A stretch of 64,000 nucleotides of DNA from Linum tenue (GCA_946122785.1 CAMGYJ010000009.1:30415633-30479632); one strand, 5' to 3'. Positions 9,523-20,561 are shown, counted from the first letter of the stretch. Notes: generated by a model from the sequence alone, not told the origin. A program made the numbers and translations.

Positions 9523-11758
9523 TCAATCATCATCAACCAAATCACTCATGATAGTACCCTCATCCAAGCAAAACTCTTTCAACTCTGCAAAATTAACAAC
9601 ACACTAAATAAATTAATAATTATCTTTTTATAAGAAAATTAATAATTATCTTAACAAATATTGAATGATAAAAAAAAATTATATTTCATACCTTGTTCAA
9701 GTTCTTCAATTTCTTCAAATTGCTCTTCCATGTCAATTGGAAGAGTACTCGATCGAAGCCAATTTTGACCACAAATCAAACTTTCAACAACCAAGGGAGT
9801 CAAAGAACTCCGAAATGTATCTAAAACGCGCCCCCCGGTACTGAAAGCAGACTCAGATACAACAGTTGATACTGGAATCGCCAACACATCTCTAGCCATC
9901 AAACTCAGTATTGGATACTCACCAGAATGCTTCTTCCACCATGCTAAAATGTCAAATGTTTTGTCCTCATCATCCTCAAGATTCGCTTTTAAGTACCTCT
10001 CAAGCTTTGAAAGTGTAGTTTCTCCCACCCTATCTTCCATTCTCTTTCTCTTGAATTTTTTCTTCAAATAATCCTCCACACTTTCAGATTCATCATTCTC
10101 ATTTGGTGCTATACTCCCCGCACTTCTTGATGAGCTTCCACTAGTAACCCCTCTCATTTCAGAATAGTCCTTGAACATATCCTCCAAAACACCATTCACA
10201 CTCTCAAACAACTCATTTTTAGTCCAAATTCCCCCATGTTCTATTCCATAAACCTCATCAAGCACAAAACAGGCATACTCCAACTTGTACCTCGGGTCAA
10301 GAACCACAGCAATAAACAGTAAGGGATTGATGTCATCAAAGGTGCCCCAATACTTGTCATGCTTAGCTTTCATTCTTCTTGCCATGATTTTGTGACTCTC
10401 AATTTTTGATGAAGTTTCTTTTGTAAGCATACAAGCAATTCCATATACGACATGAAAGAGATCATTGCTTGTGACATACAAAGAACCTGAAATTTTCATT
10501 GTGGCATCATAGAAGATCTTCAGAAAAGGAACTAGAGACTCCACATAATGCCAATCCAACTCATTTGGTGTCCCTTTCAACTTCTCTAGCTCAACTTTAT
10601 ACTTAGGATCTTCTTCCTCTAACCTCTCAAATGCCCTTTTGAATACCAAAGCGGACTCCAACATCAAGAAAGTGGAATTCCATCTAGTCTCCACGTCTAA
10701 ACATACAAGTTTCTTGGTCTCTAACTTCTCCTCATGGGCACAAGTCTTAAATCTTTGCATTCTGGAATTAGACGATCTCACATATCTCACAGTGGACCGG
10801 ATACGATGGATTGAATCATCAACATCTTTCAATCCGTCTTTCACAGTCAAGTTCAATATGTGAGCACAACATCTCATGTGGAGATGTATACCCTTCAACA
10901 CACTCCCTTTCCAATTGTTAATCCTTTTCTTCAAATATGTCATGCCCACATCATTCGAACTTGCATTATCCACGGTCACAGTTAGAACCCTATCAATTCC
11001 CCAATTAAGCAAGTGTTTTCAACCGTTTTTCCAATCGTGAGACCCGTGTGATTAGGAATAGGAGAGAAGTTGATAATTCTTTTCTGCATTTTCCATTCAT
11101 TATCAATGAAATGAGCAGTAAGACTCATGTAGTCCAAATGATGTCTACTTGCCCAAATATCAGTCGTGAGGCAAACTCTAATCTGTGAATGCTTGAAGTA
11201 ATTTTTCAACTTCTCCTTCTCGGCCAAAAACAACTTAAAACAATCTTTGGCTATGGTGATCCTAGAAGGGATGTGAAACTCAGGTCTCAACGAATGGACA
11301 AAATCACGGAAACCTTCACGCTCGACTTGTCTAAAAGGTGACTCATCAATTATGATCATTCTAGCAAGTTTCATTCTCGAGACAACTGAATCATATGTGT
11401 GAGGTGTAAAAGTAGGAGATGTACTACTGGTACCCTGAGCTGCATTACTAGTACCTTGAGCGCTAGGAGTTCTAGACTTCTTCAGATTATAAAGACTGTA
11501 CGGATATTTTTTGCATCTTTCCAAATGCCTTTTCAAAGTGCTTGTTCCATAAGTAGCTGCACATTTTATCTTCGTTGGACAGTATTTGCAAACAGCTTTT
11601 CTAGTTTCCTTATCCGCCCAATTCAGTCTAGTAAAATGCGGCCATACAGCTGAAGTTCCGAACGTACCTTCTTCATTTTCATCAACTTCCAACGGAGGAT
11701 CTCCTTGGGAAGTTGAATTGGTGGAGACATCGATGGGATTGCTGCTCGCTTCATCCAT
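9523..11758 (-). pseudogene. hAT transposase, two exons, one frameshift
   Basis: The first frame (11758 down to about 10985) starts MDEASSNPID and carries a BED zinc finger (W39, C57, C60, H78, C82). The second (about 11012 down to 9692) carries the catalytic RNase H-like core with TVDNASSND, then RWNSTFLML, and the C-terminal hATC dimerisation block (WWKKHSGEYPILSLMARD, STVVSESAFSTGGRVLD). The two frames overlap near 10985-11012 in different phases, so a one- or two-base change breaks the protein. Downstream, a donor AAG|GTATGA at 9692/9691 and an acceptor TTTTGCAG at 9585 join in phase to a 62-base last exon (9584-9523) ending LVDDD-stop. This makes the first frame's apparent end (9651) intron read-through. 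The enzyme would bind its own terminal repeats and cut-and-paste hAT ends. Confidence 0.88.
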
Positions 11759-13253
11759 ATCCTGCCATTATAACCAATTTTAAAGGGCAGTATTGGCAAA
11801 TGAAATCTGGAAAGCTGTTCATACTTCATACCATTAACAATGTTAAAACGAAACACGCCATGATAATCTATCATTAGCCTTTTAAACCCTCTAGCTTACT
11901 AGCTTATCTTTTAAACCCACTAACAGATGCCTAACTGGCCTTAATGACTCTGCTACGATAGTGGCCAACCAACACAGATTGAAATGCATCAATGCCTCTG
12001 CCACTATGATGAAGATATATAGAACAAGAGCCGGTTCACCCACTACCAATCATTAAGATGGACCACACTTGTAGCAGTGAACTGAACTGAACGTGACTTA
12101 CAAACAGTTGAAGCTTTTCTCAAAACCACAATCTGGGAAGCCATTCGAAATGCCTTTTTGTTTTTTTTTTCACTTGAAGCTCTTCGTAATAACTAATAAG
12201 ACACCACATTAAGTAGCCAGCAGTATGATGGCATTGTACAGAGCCAGTTCATCCATATCCTACTGCAATATTCAAGGGTCATGGGGCAACTATTCAAGGG
12301 TCATCTATTCCTACTGCAATATTCAGGACATGATTACACCATAAGGATGGGGTGACTTTAACCAACCTATTAGGCGACAGTAAGTACTACTAACCCTCCA
12401 ACAAGTACACAACTCAATCACTTGTTTGCCATTTCTTCTTCTCACTAATATAACTATCTACTCCCCTTACTAACAACGAATGCCCTCTGTGCTTGGGTGT
12501 TTTGCAGAACTGCAGTTTTCGGAGAGTACAGATGCATGGGAAGAGGAGCAGATACAAGTAGGAGAGTACCTTGGTCGAAAACCCGCTTGAATTTTCAGCA
12601 AGTCAAACCCTTCTTGGACTTGAGATTCATAGATGGACACCAATGGCTGAGACTGTAGCTCTTCCCCTTCTTTCTTTCCGCTGGTTATTCTTTCATTCCT
12701 TCCCTTCTCCCTCCCATTTAAGGGGATTCTGTCACATTTTAGAAAGACAAGTACAGGTCAGGCACACTTCTTTTGTATAGTTGCAAAGAAATAGGAAGTA
12801 ATGTAAGTTAACCTTGATATTAGATGGGAGACTGAACACATATATGATACACATATTTAACACAACTTAACTGAGCTAATGACAAGACTTAGAATCCTGA
12901 CTCATCAATATGGAGGGCTTCTGACCAAAACAATCAAAAAGTTTGAATCCCCCATCTTTGTACACTACAAATCTACCACAAGAATCTAACATATATCTAA
13001 CCCTACACCAATCTGTAGATTTATGATCTCTATTGAATGCCAGACGGGAAAATCAGTTTTAGTATTTCCTATATCAGTCAGAGACCAAAACCCAGGTGAG
13101 CAATTGAAAGATATAGAAGAAAACCCAGGCGAGCAATTCAAAACACGAAGGCCACGAAGTATATACCTTGAACACGAGGGACGAAAGCTATCTTCCCTGC
13201 AAAGGAGTGAATAAAACCCAGGTAAGCAATTGAAGCACAAGGGAGTCGAGAAC
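11759..13253. other. hAT 5' leader/subterminal DNA
   Basis: Upstream of the transposase start; no other gene is seen. Three copies of a 19-base motif like AACCCAGGTGAGCAATTGA occur near 13089, 13121 and 13216, just before the retrotransposon insertion. They could be transposase-binding subterminal repeats (inference). The small open frames in this stretch show no domain. Confidence 0.45.
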
Positions 13254-14576
13254 TGATGACTCGGTATTTGCACATGTTTTCCCCTATGTTTCTTGATTGT
13301 TTGAGCTTGAATTATCGTGTCTTTGGCCTATTTTATGCTAGGTTGTGTTCCTTTGTCACATTTCAGGTCCTAGCACATAAAGTGAAGCATAGGCGCAAGT
13401 TTCAAGTCAATCAGAGATCAATTGACGATTCGGGAGAAGAAACTCGGGTATGACCTGAAGAAGAATGGGTTTCTACCTCACTTTATGGACAAAGAATCAT
13501 GCAAGCTTGTCATGAAAAGAAAGAGGACGAGACTACGAGCGTCTGGGATCAAACGGCGACTGAATCGGAGGTCAAACGAGCTCAAACGAGATAAACGAAG
13601 CTTAGGAGTGCATGCTGGAAATTGTGCACGGCCAAAACCTCAATTTGCACGGCCGTGCAAGTAGGGGGTGCGAGTTTCAGCGGGTATAAAAGCTGTTTTG
13701 CGATTTTTGGAGGGTGAGAGCTGGATTTTGGATCCCAAACACCCAAGGGACGAACCCTAGAGAGAGAGAGCGACTTGGAAACATTCTTGGAGCTATTTTG
13801 GAGGATTTCTTCGCCATTGGAGCTCGGGAATCAAGCTTGGAGATGGAGATTGAAGATCTAGATCAGATTTCTGCAGACTCTCTCTTCTCTATGGAGTAAC
13901 TTCCCTTCACTTAGGTTTTGAGGAACCCTAGTTCCATGAGTTAGGATCTTTCTTGTATGAAGTTTTGGATGCTATACTGTTTGATTATAATCGATTGAGG
14001 CATGAGTTATTGAGTCAATTGAATCTTGATCAAATTCTCTTGATTTCTGCTTTAACCTATGATAGATAGAATCTGATTAGGTTAAGAGAGCTTCCTTGAT
14101 TGATAGTGGTGAATTGGTTGTGCGAGAGTCAATCAATTTACTGCTTTGTACTGGAATTCATTCCAGTAGTGGAGATCTGTGTGAATCGCCTTAGCAGTCT
14201 ATCCCGGTGAAGGCTAGTCGTCTGTCGGGTATTCTGTTTGAGAGGGCTTGGTCAGCTTAAGAGATTCCAAGCTAATTTCGGATTTTCCGCAGTTTAATCA
14301 ACAGTAGATCAACCAAAGGTAATTGCAACTTGGACCTAATTGAGGAGCTAGGGGGAATCATACCTAAGTGAGTTCCCAACTTGTAATTAGTAGAGTAGTT
14401 AGTAGAGTAGTTTAGTAAATCAATCCTTAATCTAGTTTGCTAGATAATGAACTGAAGCTGAGTAATAGTAACTCTAGAGACCCGTGGATTCGATATTTAT
14501 TACTTGTGCCACTATACTGCAGTCCCTTTCATTGGTTACACTTGGCCATTGTTAGGTGTTGTGTTTTAGCGTGTCA
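13254..14576 (+). repeat. 5' LTR of the Athila-like element
   Basis: 1323 bp with TG...CA ends. A TATA-like GGGTATAAAAG at 13682-13692 is a plausible LTR promoter. Differences from the 3' LTR were seen near 13299, 13468, 13499, 13875 and 14421. Confidence 0.92.
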
Positions 14577-14582
14577 AGTTTT

Positions 14583-14600
14583 TGGCGCCGTTGCCGGGGA
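14583..14600 (+). other. primer-binding site of the Athila-like element
   Basis: TGGCGCCGTTGCCGGGGA starts 6 bases after the LTR. This motif is characteristic of Athila/Tat-type plant gypsy elements, where it is usually described as complementary to the 3' end of a tRNA-Asp (recalled, not checked). Confidence 0.8.
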
Positions 14601-14717
14601 CTTTCTAGATTATTAAGAAAGGCAGAAGTTTGTTACTTTAGCGTTTTTCTTTTCTTTTCTTTTCCACCCTTGCTTTTCACTTGGGTGTTTTTGTTTCTGT
14701 TGGTGCAGATTTGAATC

Positions 14718-15845
14718 ATGGATCCTCATGGCTTCTCCAATCATTGGGGGTATCCACCACCATCCGAGTGGTATTACCCTGAAACCCCCTGGAGCAATCA
14801 AGGAGGAGAAGACTATGGATTCGGGTTCCAGTACGAACCCCCATCCTACAAAGAACAATCAGACCCCTGGGTATTTCAAGAACAATATCCTTATCAAGAA
14901 GAATTCCTCCATCATCCAGATCCAAACTATCACTTGAGGCTTCTCGTGGAGCAGATTGCTCGAGTGCCTGAGACATCCTTTCCAAAGATGGATATCCCAG
15001 ACAATGCCCAAACTGGGTTCTCCTACCGTGAAACAGAGGAGACCCTCCTGAGCATAAAGAAGAGCCTCAAGGATCTTGAGAAAGCTTATGCACAACCTGC
15101 TCCAGATCACCCTTCTGCTACCATACTAGAAGAGAAGGAGGAAGAAGAAGGCTACAAGGACATTGTGGAGCACACTGAAGTTGCCACGGAGAGCTCTCGT
15201 GATGATCATAATCAGGAATGTCCTATCATAGCCGACCACACCTTCCCACATCCCACACCGAGCTTTGAAGAGGCGGGCATGAGTGAGGAGATGCAAGAAG
15301 ATCTCATGAAAGAAATTGCTTGGCAACTTGCTCTCCAATCCGTGCTAGAAGAAGAAGAGCAAGAAAGGGTGCAGAAAGAAGTTGTGGAGGATGACGAAAG
15401 TGAAGCAGGAGGAGTTCTTGATCATTTCCCAGGGGTGATACCACATGAAGAAGAAAGGGAGGTTGAAGAAGCAATTGGCGTCCAGGCTGAGGACGGAGTT
15501 AAGGTGGAAGAGGCCTGCACCGGCCATGAGTTACATGTGATATCTCCACCAAACTTCGAGGAGCTGCTTGGCAAGGACCCATTTGCAGTGTCTCTTTGCC
15601 AGACCAAGGCCACATCGACATCGGTCCCTCTTGGTGGACGCGATGGTGGCCAATCGATGCTGTCTTATCTGGTTTGGGGCAATGAGACGAGAGAAGAGAA
15701 GAAGAGGTCTCGAGGGTGGAGACTTCATCTGCATCAAGTGCACGAGCCTTCATCACCTGCCACACCACCTGCTTGTGACTTGAGACTCCACCTCATAGAT
15801 GAGAACCTCAACTTCAAGGAGGTTCTAGCATGGACCGAAACTTAG
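14718..15845 (+). CDS. acidic 375-residue protein of the non-autonomous retrotransposon
   Basis: The only long frame of the element, complete from ATG to TAG. Residues 1-75 are rich in Tyr, Pro, Trp and acidic residues (opening MDPHGFSNHWGYPPPSEWYY). Residues about 76-125 are helical and charged (LLVEQIARVPETSF, then ETLLSIKKSLKDLEKAY). Residues about 130-265 are strongly Glu-rich, and a basic patch NETREEKKRSRGWRLHLHQ lies near 325-343. I see no CCHC knuckle, protease or polymerase motif. The layout loosely resembles the variable C-terminal part of Athila gag, but identity is not established. The frame is intact in a young copy, which suggests recent function or recent origin. It could act in trans-packaging (inference). 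Confidence 0.6.
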   Translation: MDPHGFSNHWGYPPPSEWYYPETPWSNQGGEDYGFGFQYEPPSYKEQSDPWVFQEQYPYQEEFLHHPDPNYHLRLLVEQIARVPETSFPKMDIPDNAQTGFSYRETEETLLSIKKSLKDLEKAYAQPAPDHPSATILEEKEEEEGYKDIVEHTEVATESSRDDHNQECPIIADHTFPHPTPSFEEAGMSEEMQEDLMKEIAWQLALQSVLEEEEQERVQKEVVEDDESEAGGVLDHFPGVIPHEEEREVEEAIGVQAEDGVKVEEACTGHELHVISPPNFEELLGKDPFAVSLCQTKATSTSVPLGGRDGGQSMLSYLVWGNETREEKKRSRGWRLHLHQVHEPSSPATPPACDLRLHLIDENLNFKEVLAWTET

Positions 15846-15882
15846 GAGCCATCGTCCGGCTCACGACGTGAAAGAAGCGCTT

Positions 15883-15900
15883 GTTGGGAGGCAACCCAAC
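15883..15900 (+). repeat. Athila-type hairpin motif after the ORF
   Basis: GTTGGGAGGCAACCCAAC forms a 6-bp stem with a 6-base loop and is preceded by AAAGAAGCGCTT. This hairpin block is a recurrent feature downstream of the coding region in Athila-like elements (family knowledge). It supports the classification although no pol is present. Confidence 0.6.
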
Positions 15901-17212
15901 TAGTCGGTTTGCATTTCTTTCTCTATTTATCCTCGGTCGAGTCAGTTTTGTTATTTGATTTTAGAGTCAATAACTCAACCTTTGTGAGATTTTGTGTGGT
16001 GTTTGTGTTCTGATTACTCTCTCTTATTGGAATGCACCGCCTGCCCCGTTCATCATCATTCACCCTTGATCTGGTAACTTCGTTCTACCCTCCTTATCTT
16101 TCCTCCATTGAGGACAATGTCGTGCTTAAGTGTGGGGGGGTGTTCGATTATGTATGCGGGTGAATGTTTGGCTGTTTGTGTGCTTGGAGCCTAGTCCACT
16201 GTCCAAAATTTTAAATTTGAGGGCTCCAAGTACGTGTTTCCTTGCAAATTGCCTACTCAGTATGCTTTGAATTGACAGTCTCTATAGTAATGTGCAACCT
16301 AGGGAGGTAGTGTAGCACTATGGAGGATGTTGAAGTATAAGATTTTTCCTATCTAGCTCTCTGCTGTGTCAGTTGATTTTGTGAATTAGTGGAGCTAAGA
16401 CCGTTGAATTCATGTGGTAATGGTGACTCTATTTGGATTGTGTTATGGACTCGTGTATCGAACAGGGTGCTCATATGGAAAATGGGAAGCAGTTGGTCCT
16501 CCATGTCAAAATCATTAAATCTTAAACATGGGGTAAGCCCAACGTGTGTGGCACCGTTCATTGCACAAAATCGGGTTTTGGAAGAGATTTTAGTGATCCT
16601 TAGTGGGGTACTCCTACAAGGTGAAGCTAAGCTGTCTCTAGTACAAGTAAAACCTCCACCCGTTGAGCGGTTTGCCTACTTGAGGATGTGTTTTTAAGGG
16701 CACGGATAGAGCTTCCGACCCCCCTTAATTTCATTGACCCTCCACACGAGTTGAGGAAAAGGAGTTAAAAGAAGTACTCTGGCGAGCGCCAGATGTACAG
16801 AAATTGCTCTTGCTTGGCTAATAAGGGTCGACCGTGCAAAAGACTGCAGTTGGAACCCCACCAAATGAAAGGAAAAAAAAAGAGAAAAATGTAAATGAAA
16901 GTGAGAAAAAGGGGTTCCAACAGTGAAATGAAGTGAAAGAGCACCCCGGTACAACGAGTCCTTGGTTGTGAATGGTGTGAGTCCCTTTATCCATGAACTG
17001 ACTGTCTTACTTCTACTTTTTCTCATGATCCTGGCTTGAGTCTAGTACTCGCATTGAGAGAGATAGGGAACGTCTTAGAAGACCAGTTGACCTCGTAAGC
17101 TGCTATATGATCTAGGAAATCCTCTACCGACGATCGGGGTTGTATGTTTCTATAGAGATCTGGAGAGCTGCATTGGTTTGAGTTAGGTTTGCTTGGGGAC
17201 AAGCAAACAGTT
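15901..17212 (+). other. non-coding 3' internal region with a second polypurine-like tract
   Basis: No long open frame is present. At 16126-16140 the sequence TTAAGTGTGGGGGGG closely matches the tract next to the 3' LTR (TTAAGTGTGGGGGAATT at 17211-17227), so the element has two polypurine-like sites about 1.1 kb apart. The segment between them is where Athila elements carry env-like sequence, but nothing env-like is recognisable here. Confidence 0.5.
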
Positions 17213-17227
17213 AAGTGTGGGGGAATT
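17213..17227 (+). other. polypurine tract before the 3' LTR
   Basis: AAGTGTGGGGGAATT directly abuts the 3' LTR start (17228). It would prime plus-strand DNA synthesis. Confidence 0.7.
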
Positions 17228-18550
17228 TGATGACTCGGTATTTGCACATGTTTTCCCCTATGTTTCTTGATTATTTGAGCTTGAATTATCGTGTCTTTGG
17301 CCTATTTTATGCTAGGTTGTGTTCCTTTGTCACATTTCAGGTCCTAGCACATAAAGTGAAGCATAGGCGCAAGTTTCAAGTCAATCAGAGATCAATTGAC
17401 GATTCGGGAGAAGAAACTCGGGTATGACCTGAAGAAGAATGGATTTCTACCTCACTTTATGGACAAAGAATAATGCAAGCTTGTCATGAAAAGAAAGAGG
17501 ACGAGACTACGAGCGTCTGGGATCAAACGGCGACTGAATCGGAGGTCAAACGAGCTCAAACGAGATAAACGAAGCTTAGGAGTGCATGCTGGAAATTGTG
17601 CACGGCCAAAACCTCAATTTGCACGGCCGTGCAAGTAGGGGGTGCGAGTTTCAGCGGGTATAAAAGCTGTTTTGCGATTTTTGGAGGGTGAGAGCTGGAT
17701 TTTGGATCCCAAACACCCAAGGGACGAACCCTAGAGAGAGAGAGCGACTTGGAAACATTCTTGGAGCTATTTTGGAGGATTTCTTCGCCATTGGAGCTCG
17801 GGAATCAAGCTTGGAGATGGAGATTGAAGATCTAGATCAGATTTCTGCAGTCTCTCTCTTCTCTATGGAGTAACTTCCCTTCACTTAGGTTTTGAGGAAC
17901 CCTAGTTCCATGAGTTAGGATCTTTCTTGTATGAAGTTTTGGATGCTATACTGTTTGATTATAATCGATTGAGGCATGAGTTATTGAGTCAATTGAATCT
18001 TGATCAAATTCTCTTGATTTCTGCTTTAACCTATGATAGATAGAATCTGATTAGGTTAAGAGAGCTTCCTTGATTGATAGTGGTGAATTGGTTGTGCGAG
18101 AGTCAATCAATTTACTGCTTTGTACTGGAATTCATTCCAGTAGTGGAGATCTGTGTGAATCGCCTTAGCAGTCTATCCCGGTGAAGGCTAGTCGTCTGTC
18201 GGGTATTCTGTTTGAGAGGGCTTGGTCAGCTTAAGAGATTCCAAGCTAATTTCGGATTTTCCGCAGTTTAATCAACAGTAGATCAACCAAAGGTAATTGC
18301 AACTTGGACCTAATTGAGGAGCTAGGGGGAATCATACCTAAGTGAGTTCCCAACTTGTAATTAGTAGAGTAGTTAGTAGAGTAGTTTAGTAAATCATTCC
18401 TTAATCTAGTTTGCTAGATAATGAACTGAAGCTGAGTAATAGTAACTCTAGAGACCCGTGGATTCGATATTTATTACTTGTGCCACTATACTGCAGTCCC
18501 TTTCATTGGTTACACTTGGCCATTGTTAGGTGTTGTGTTTTAGCGTGTCA
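17228..18550 (+). repeat. 3' LTR of the Athila-like element
   Basis: 1323 bp, same length as the 5' LTR and nearly identical to it. It is followed by the AGAAC target duplication at 18551-18555. Confidence 0.92.
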
Positions 18551-18555
18551 AGAAC

Positions 18556-19064
18556 TAATAAGAAACCAGGATCTGCGCGACTCACCTGGATGTTGGTTCT
18601 CAGTCGACTCCGCTAGATGATCAGAGTAGTTGAAGACAATCGACCTTGAGATCAGAGCACGAAGACTGGGCTGCCAGGGCTGGACGCCGGACGGCAGTCG
18701 CCGAGAATCAGTCGATGGGTTTTCAGTCGATGAGAACGTCGTTACAGCGGTGGCGACGATGAAGGCAGTCGATGGTGTCCCTGAGCTCGGAGAACGCCGC
18801 CGAAAGATGCTGGAGATTTAGGGTGAATTTTTCTTTCAGCCGAGAAGAGTGTGTGTTCGTCTTCGTCAATTTTCACAGGGGTAGGGTCATTTCGGGTTAT
18901 TATGGTCAGGATGGGTCTTTTACGGTCAAGTGTAATTTGACCCGGCCCTTACAGGGTTAAAGTGATGACCCGGCCCAATTTTGACCCTTCATACAAATTG
19001 ACCCGGCTCGACCCTAAGGGTCGGGGCGGGTCGAAGGGTTTTCAGGGTCAAAGCTTCAGCCCTA
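18556..19064. repeat. right end of the hAT element with subterminal repeats
   Basis: After the AGAAC duplication the hAT sequence resumes. The motif CAGTCGA(T/C) or CAGTCGCC occurs at least five times between 18600 and 18780, and TGACCCGG / CCGGGTCA-type motifs crowd the last 150 bp before CAGCCCTA. These are candidate transposase-binding sites. The small plus-strand open frames here are not genes. Confidence 0.6.
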
Positions 19065-19633
19065 CGTCATTTTTGGTAAGATGACAATAATGACTAATGA
19101 GAGTCCATGTGTGCCAGGAGGAGAGGTCTGTGTCGTGCTGGTGCTGTTAACTTGTTATTTCGATGATGCCATGTTATGCAATCATATGTGTTGTGTGCAC
19201 CATCGGATTCAGCTCTGCCGGTTCGGTTAATCAACGCGAACTCGTCAAAACGCAAAAACTCAAAGTAGGTTGTTTCTTCATGACCGAAATCGCTCAAGTC
19301 TTATTGGTTCTTGGTTAATAAAAAATCAATAAGTTCTAAACGGGTTCGGTTAGAATAAATCGAAAATCGAAATCACTGTACCTCCAATTAAAATCGTACC
19401 CCCTTACACCTCTCGTCTAATGTTTTTAGTTTCGGTTTCTTATAGGTTTTATCGGATCAAATCGATAAGGTAAAAACCAATTTGGGATAAAGAAATTCCA
19501 AAACTTAAACTGATAATGTCCTTATTGATTCGAGTTCAATAAAAACCCAAATATCCAAACCGATATCCTGCTAGATTTGTGAATCAGGAATTGAGGAAAA
19601 GAGAAGTTGATTTCATAGAATAGAAAACGTTGA
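19065..19633. other. no gene seen
   Basis: AT-rich DNA with GGTTCGGTTA-like motifs that may be decayed MITE sequence. No boundaries were resolved. Confidence 0.4.
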
Positions 19634-20558
19634 CACTCTGTTTGGGAAGAGGGGTAAATGGGAGGAGGGTGCAAATGTGAGGGGTAAATACAGTTTCCAA
19701 CACATTTGCACCTGTTTGGTTAATTTGGAACAGTAGGGGGGTGCAAAACGGGAGTGCAAATTTACTGTTTCGGCTTACCCCCCAAATTGGGGTGCAAGGG
19801 AAGGAAGGAAGAGAGGGGGAGGGGGAATTATGGAATTTTGTTTTTCTAATTGTGTTATATATAATTATATAATAATTAATATTATCAATTTCTTCTTTTT
19901 ATAAATATCATTAATGTAAACATTATTCGGGGTTGACCATTTGACTCGGGAAACAAGTTTATCAATGTTCGTCAAGTCAAATCTAGATCTCTTGGTTGAA
20001 TCGAATTTGCATTGAAAATTAGAGATACGAGGTGTTTGTGAAAAAGATAGAGAGAAATTGTTTGGTTAACTCAGTTTATTTGAATAAATAGTTAAAACTT
20101 ACAAATTCGAACGTGTTTGACTAAGTTTGACAATTTAAAATTAAACTAGACACGAAAACCCTATATAGGATGACCAGTTACAAGTTGAGCTTCGAGTTTT
20201 GAGATCGCTCGATCAATGATTATACAATTGTCATAATTAATTATTATTTGAGCATTATTATATAATAACTATTTTTAGTAAAGTATATTTATTATTATAT
20301 AATAATATTTATTTTATTATTTTATGATAATATTTTAAAATTTTAAAATCTATTTTGTAATCTAAAATTTATTTTTAAAATCTATTTTAAAATAATATAA
20401 TTACTTACTTTTCACTCTATTTGCACCCCCCTACTTTTTCATCCAAACAACAATTTACCCCTCCACTTACACCCCCCAGCAATTTGCACCCCCCAACAAT
20501 TTACCCCTCAACTTGCACCCTCCTGCAATTTGCACCCCCCTTGTTGCCAAACAGAGCG
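19634..20558. mobile_element. TIR element with CTCTGTTTGG ends
   Basis: Left end CACTCTGTTTGGGAAG and right end TTGCCAAACAGAGCG are inverted. Subterminal blocks of GGGGTAAAT, GGAGGGTGCAAATG and GGGGTGCAA on the left mirror TTTACCCC, TTGCACCC and TTGCACCCCCC on the right. TGA flanks both sides (19631-19633 and 20559-20561), a possible 3-bp duplication. The interior is AT-rich and non-coding. PIF/Harbinger relationship is a guess; a hAT or Mutator origin is not excluded. Confidence 0.6.
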
Positions 20559-20561
20559 TGA

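Larger units (their letters stand above)
13254..18550 (+). mobile_element. non-autonomous Athila-like LTR retrotransposon, TSD AGAAC
   Basis: A complete 5297-bp element sits inside the hAT. The LTRs span 13254-14576 and 17228-18550, each 1323 bp, beginning TGATGACT and ending GTGTCA. They are flanked by AGAAC at 13249-13253 and 18551-18555. The PBS (TGGCGCCGTTGCCGGGGA) lies just after the left LTR and a polypurine-like tract just before the right LTR. I see five substitutions and no length difference between the LTRs, so the insertion is recent. The 2.65-kb interior encodes one 375-residue protein and no protease, reverse transcriptase or integrase, so movement would need enzymes from a related element. 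Confidence 0.92.
8657..19064 (-). mobile_element. large hAT transposon, split by an LTR retrotransposon
   Basis: Left end TAGGGCTGAAATTTTGGATG (8657) and right end ...AAAGCTTCAGCCCTA (19064) form short inverted repeats. Both subterminal regions are packed with TGACCC(G)/(C)GGGTCA motifs such as GACCCGCCCC and GGGGCGGGTC. It carries a hAT transposase on the minus strand. Removing the nested LTR element (13254-18550 plus one 5-bp TSD) leaves about 5.1 kb, a usual autonomous hAT size. I could not find an 8-bp TSD: the flanks are GATACACG and CGTCATTT, although ACG/CGT mirrors the ends. The boundaries are therefore provisional, or one flank has changed since insertion. Confidence 0.7.

Noticed and set aside
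15126..15783. Several overlapping frames in the Athila-like element
   Set aside because: Shadows of the 375-codon ORF; none has a domain or better composition.
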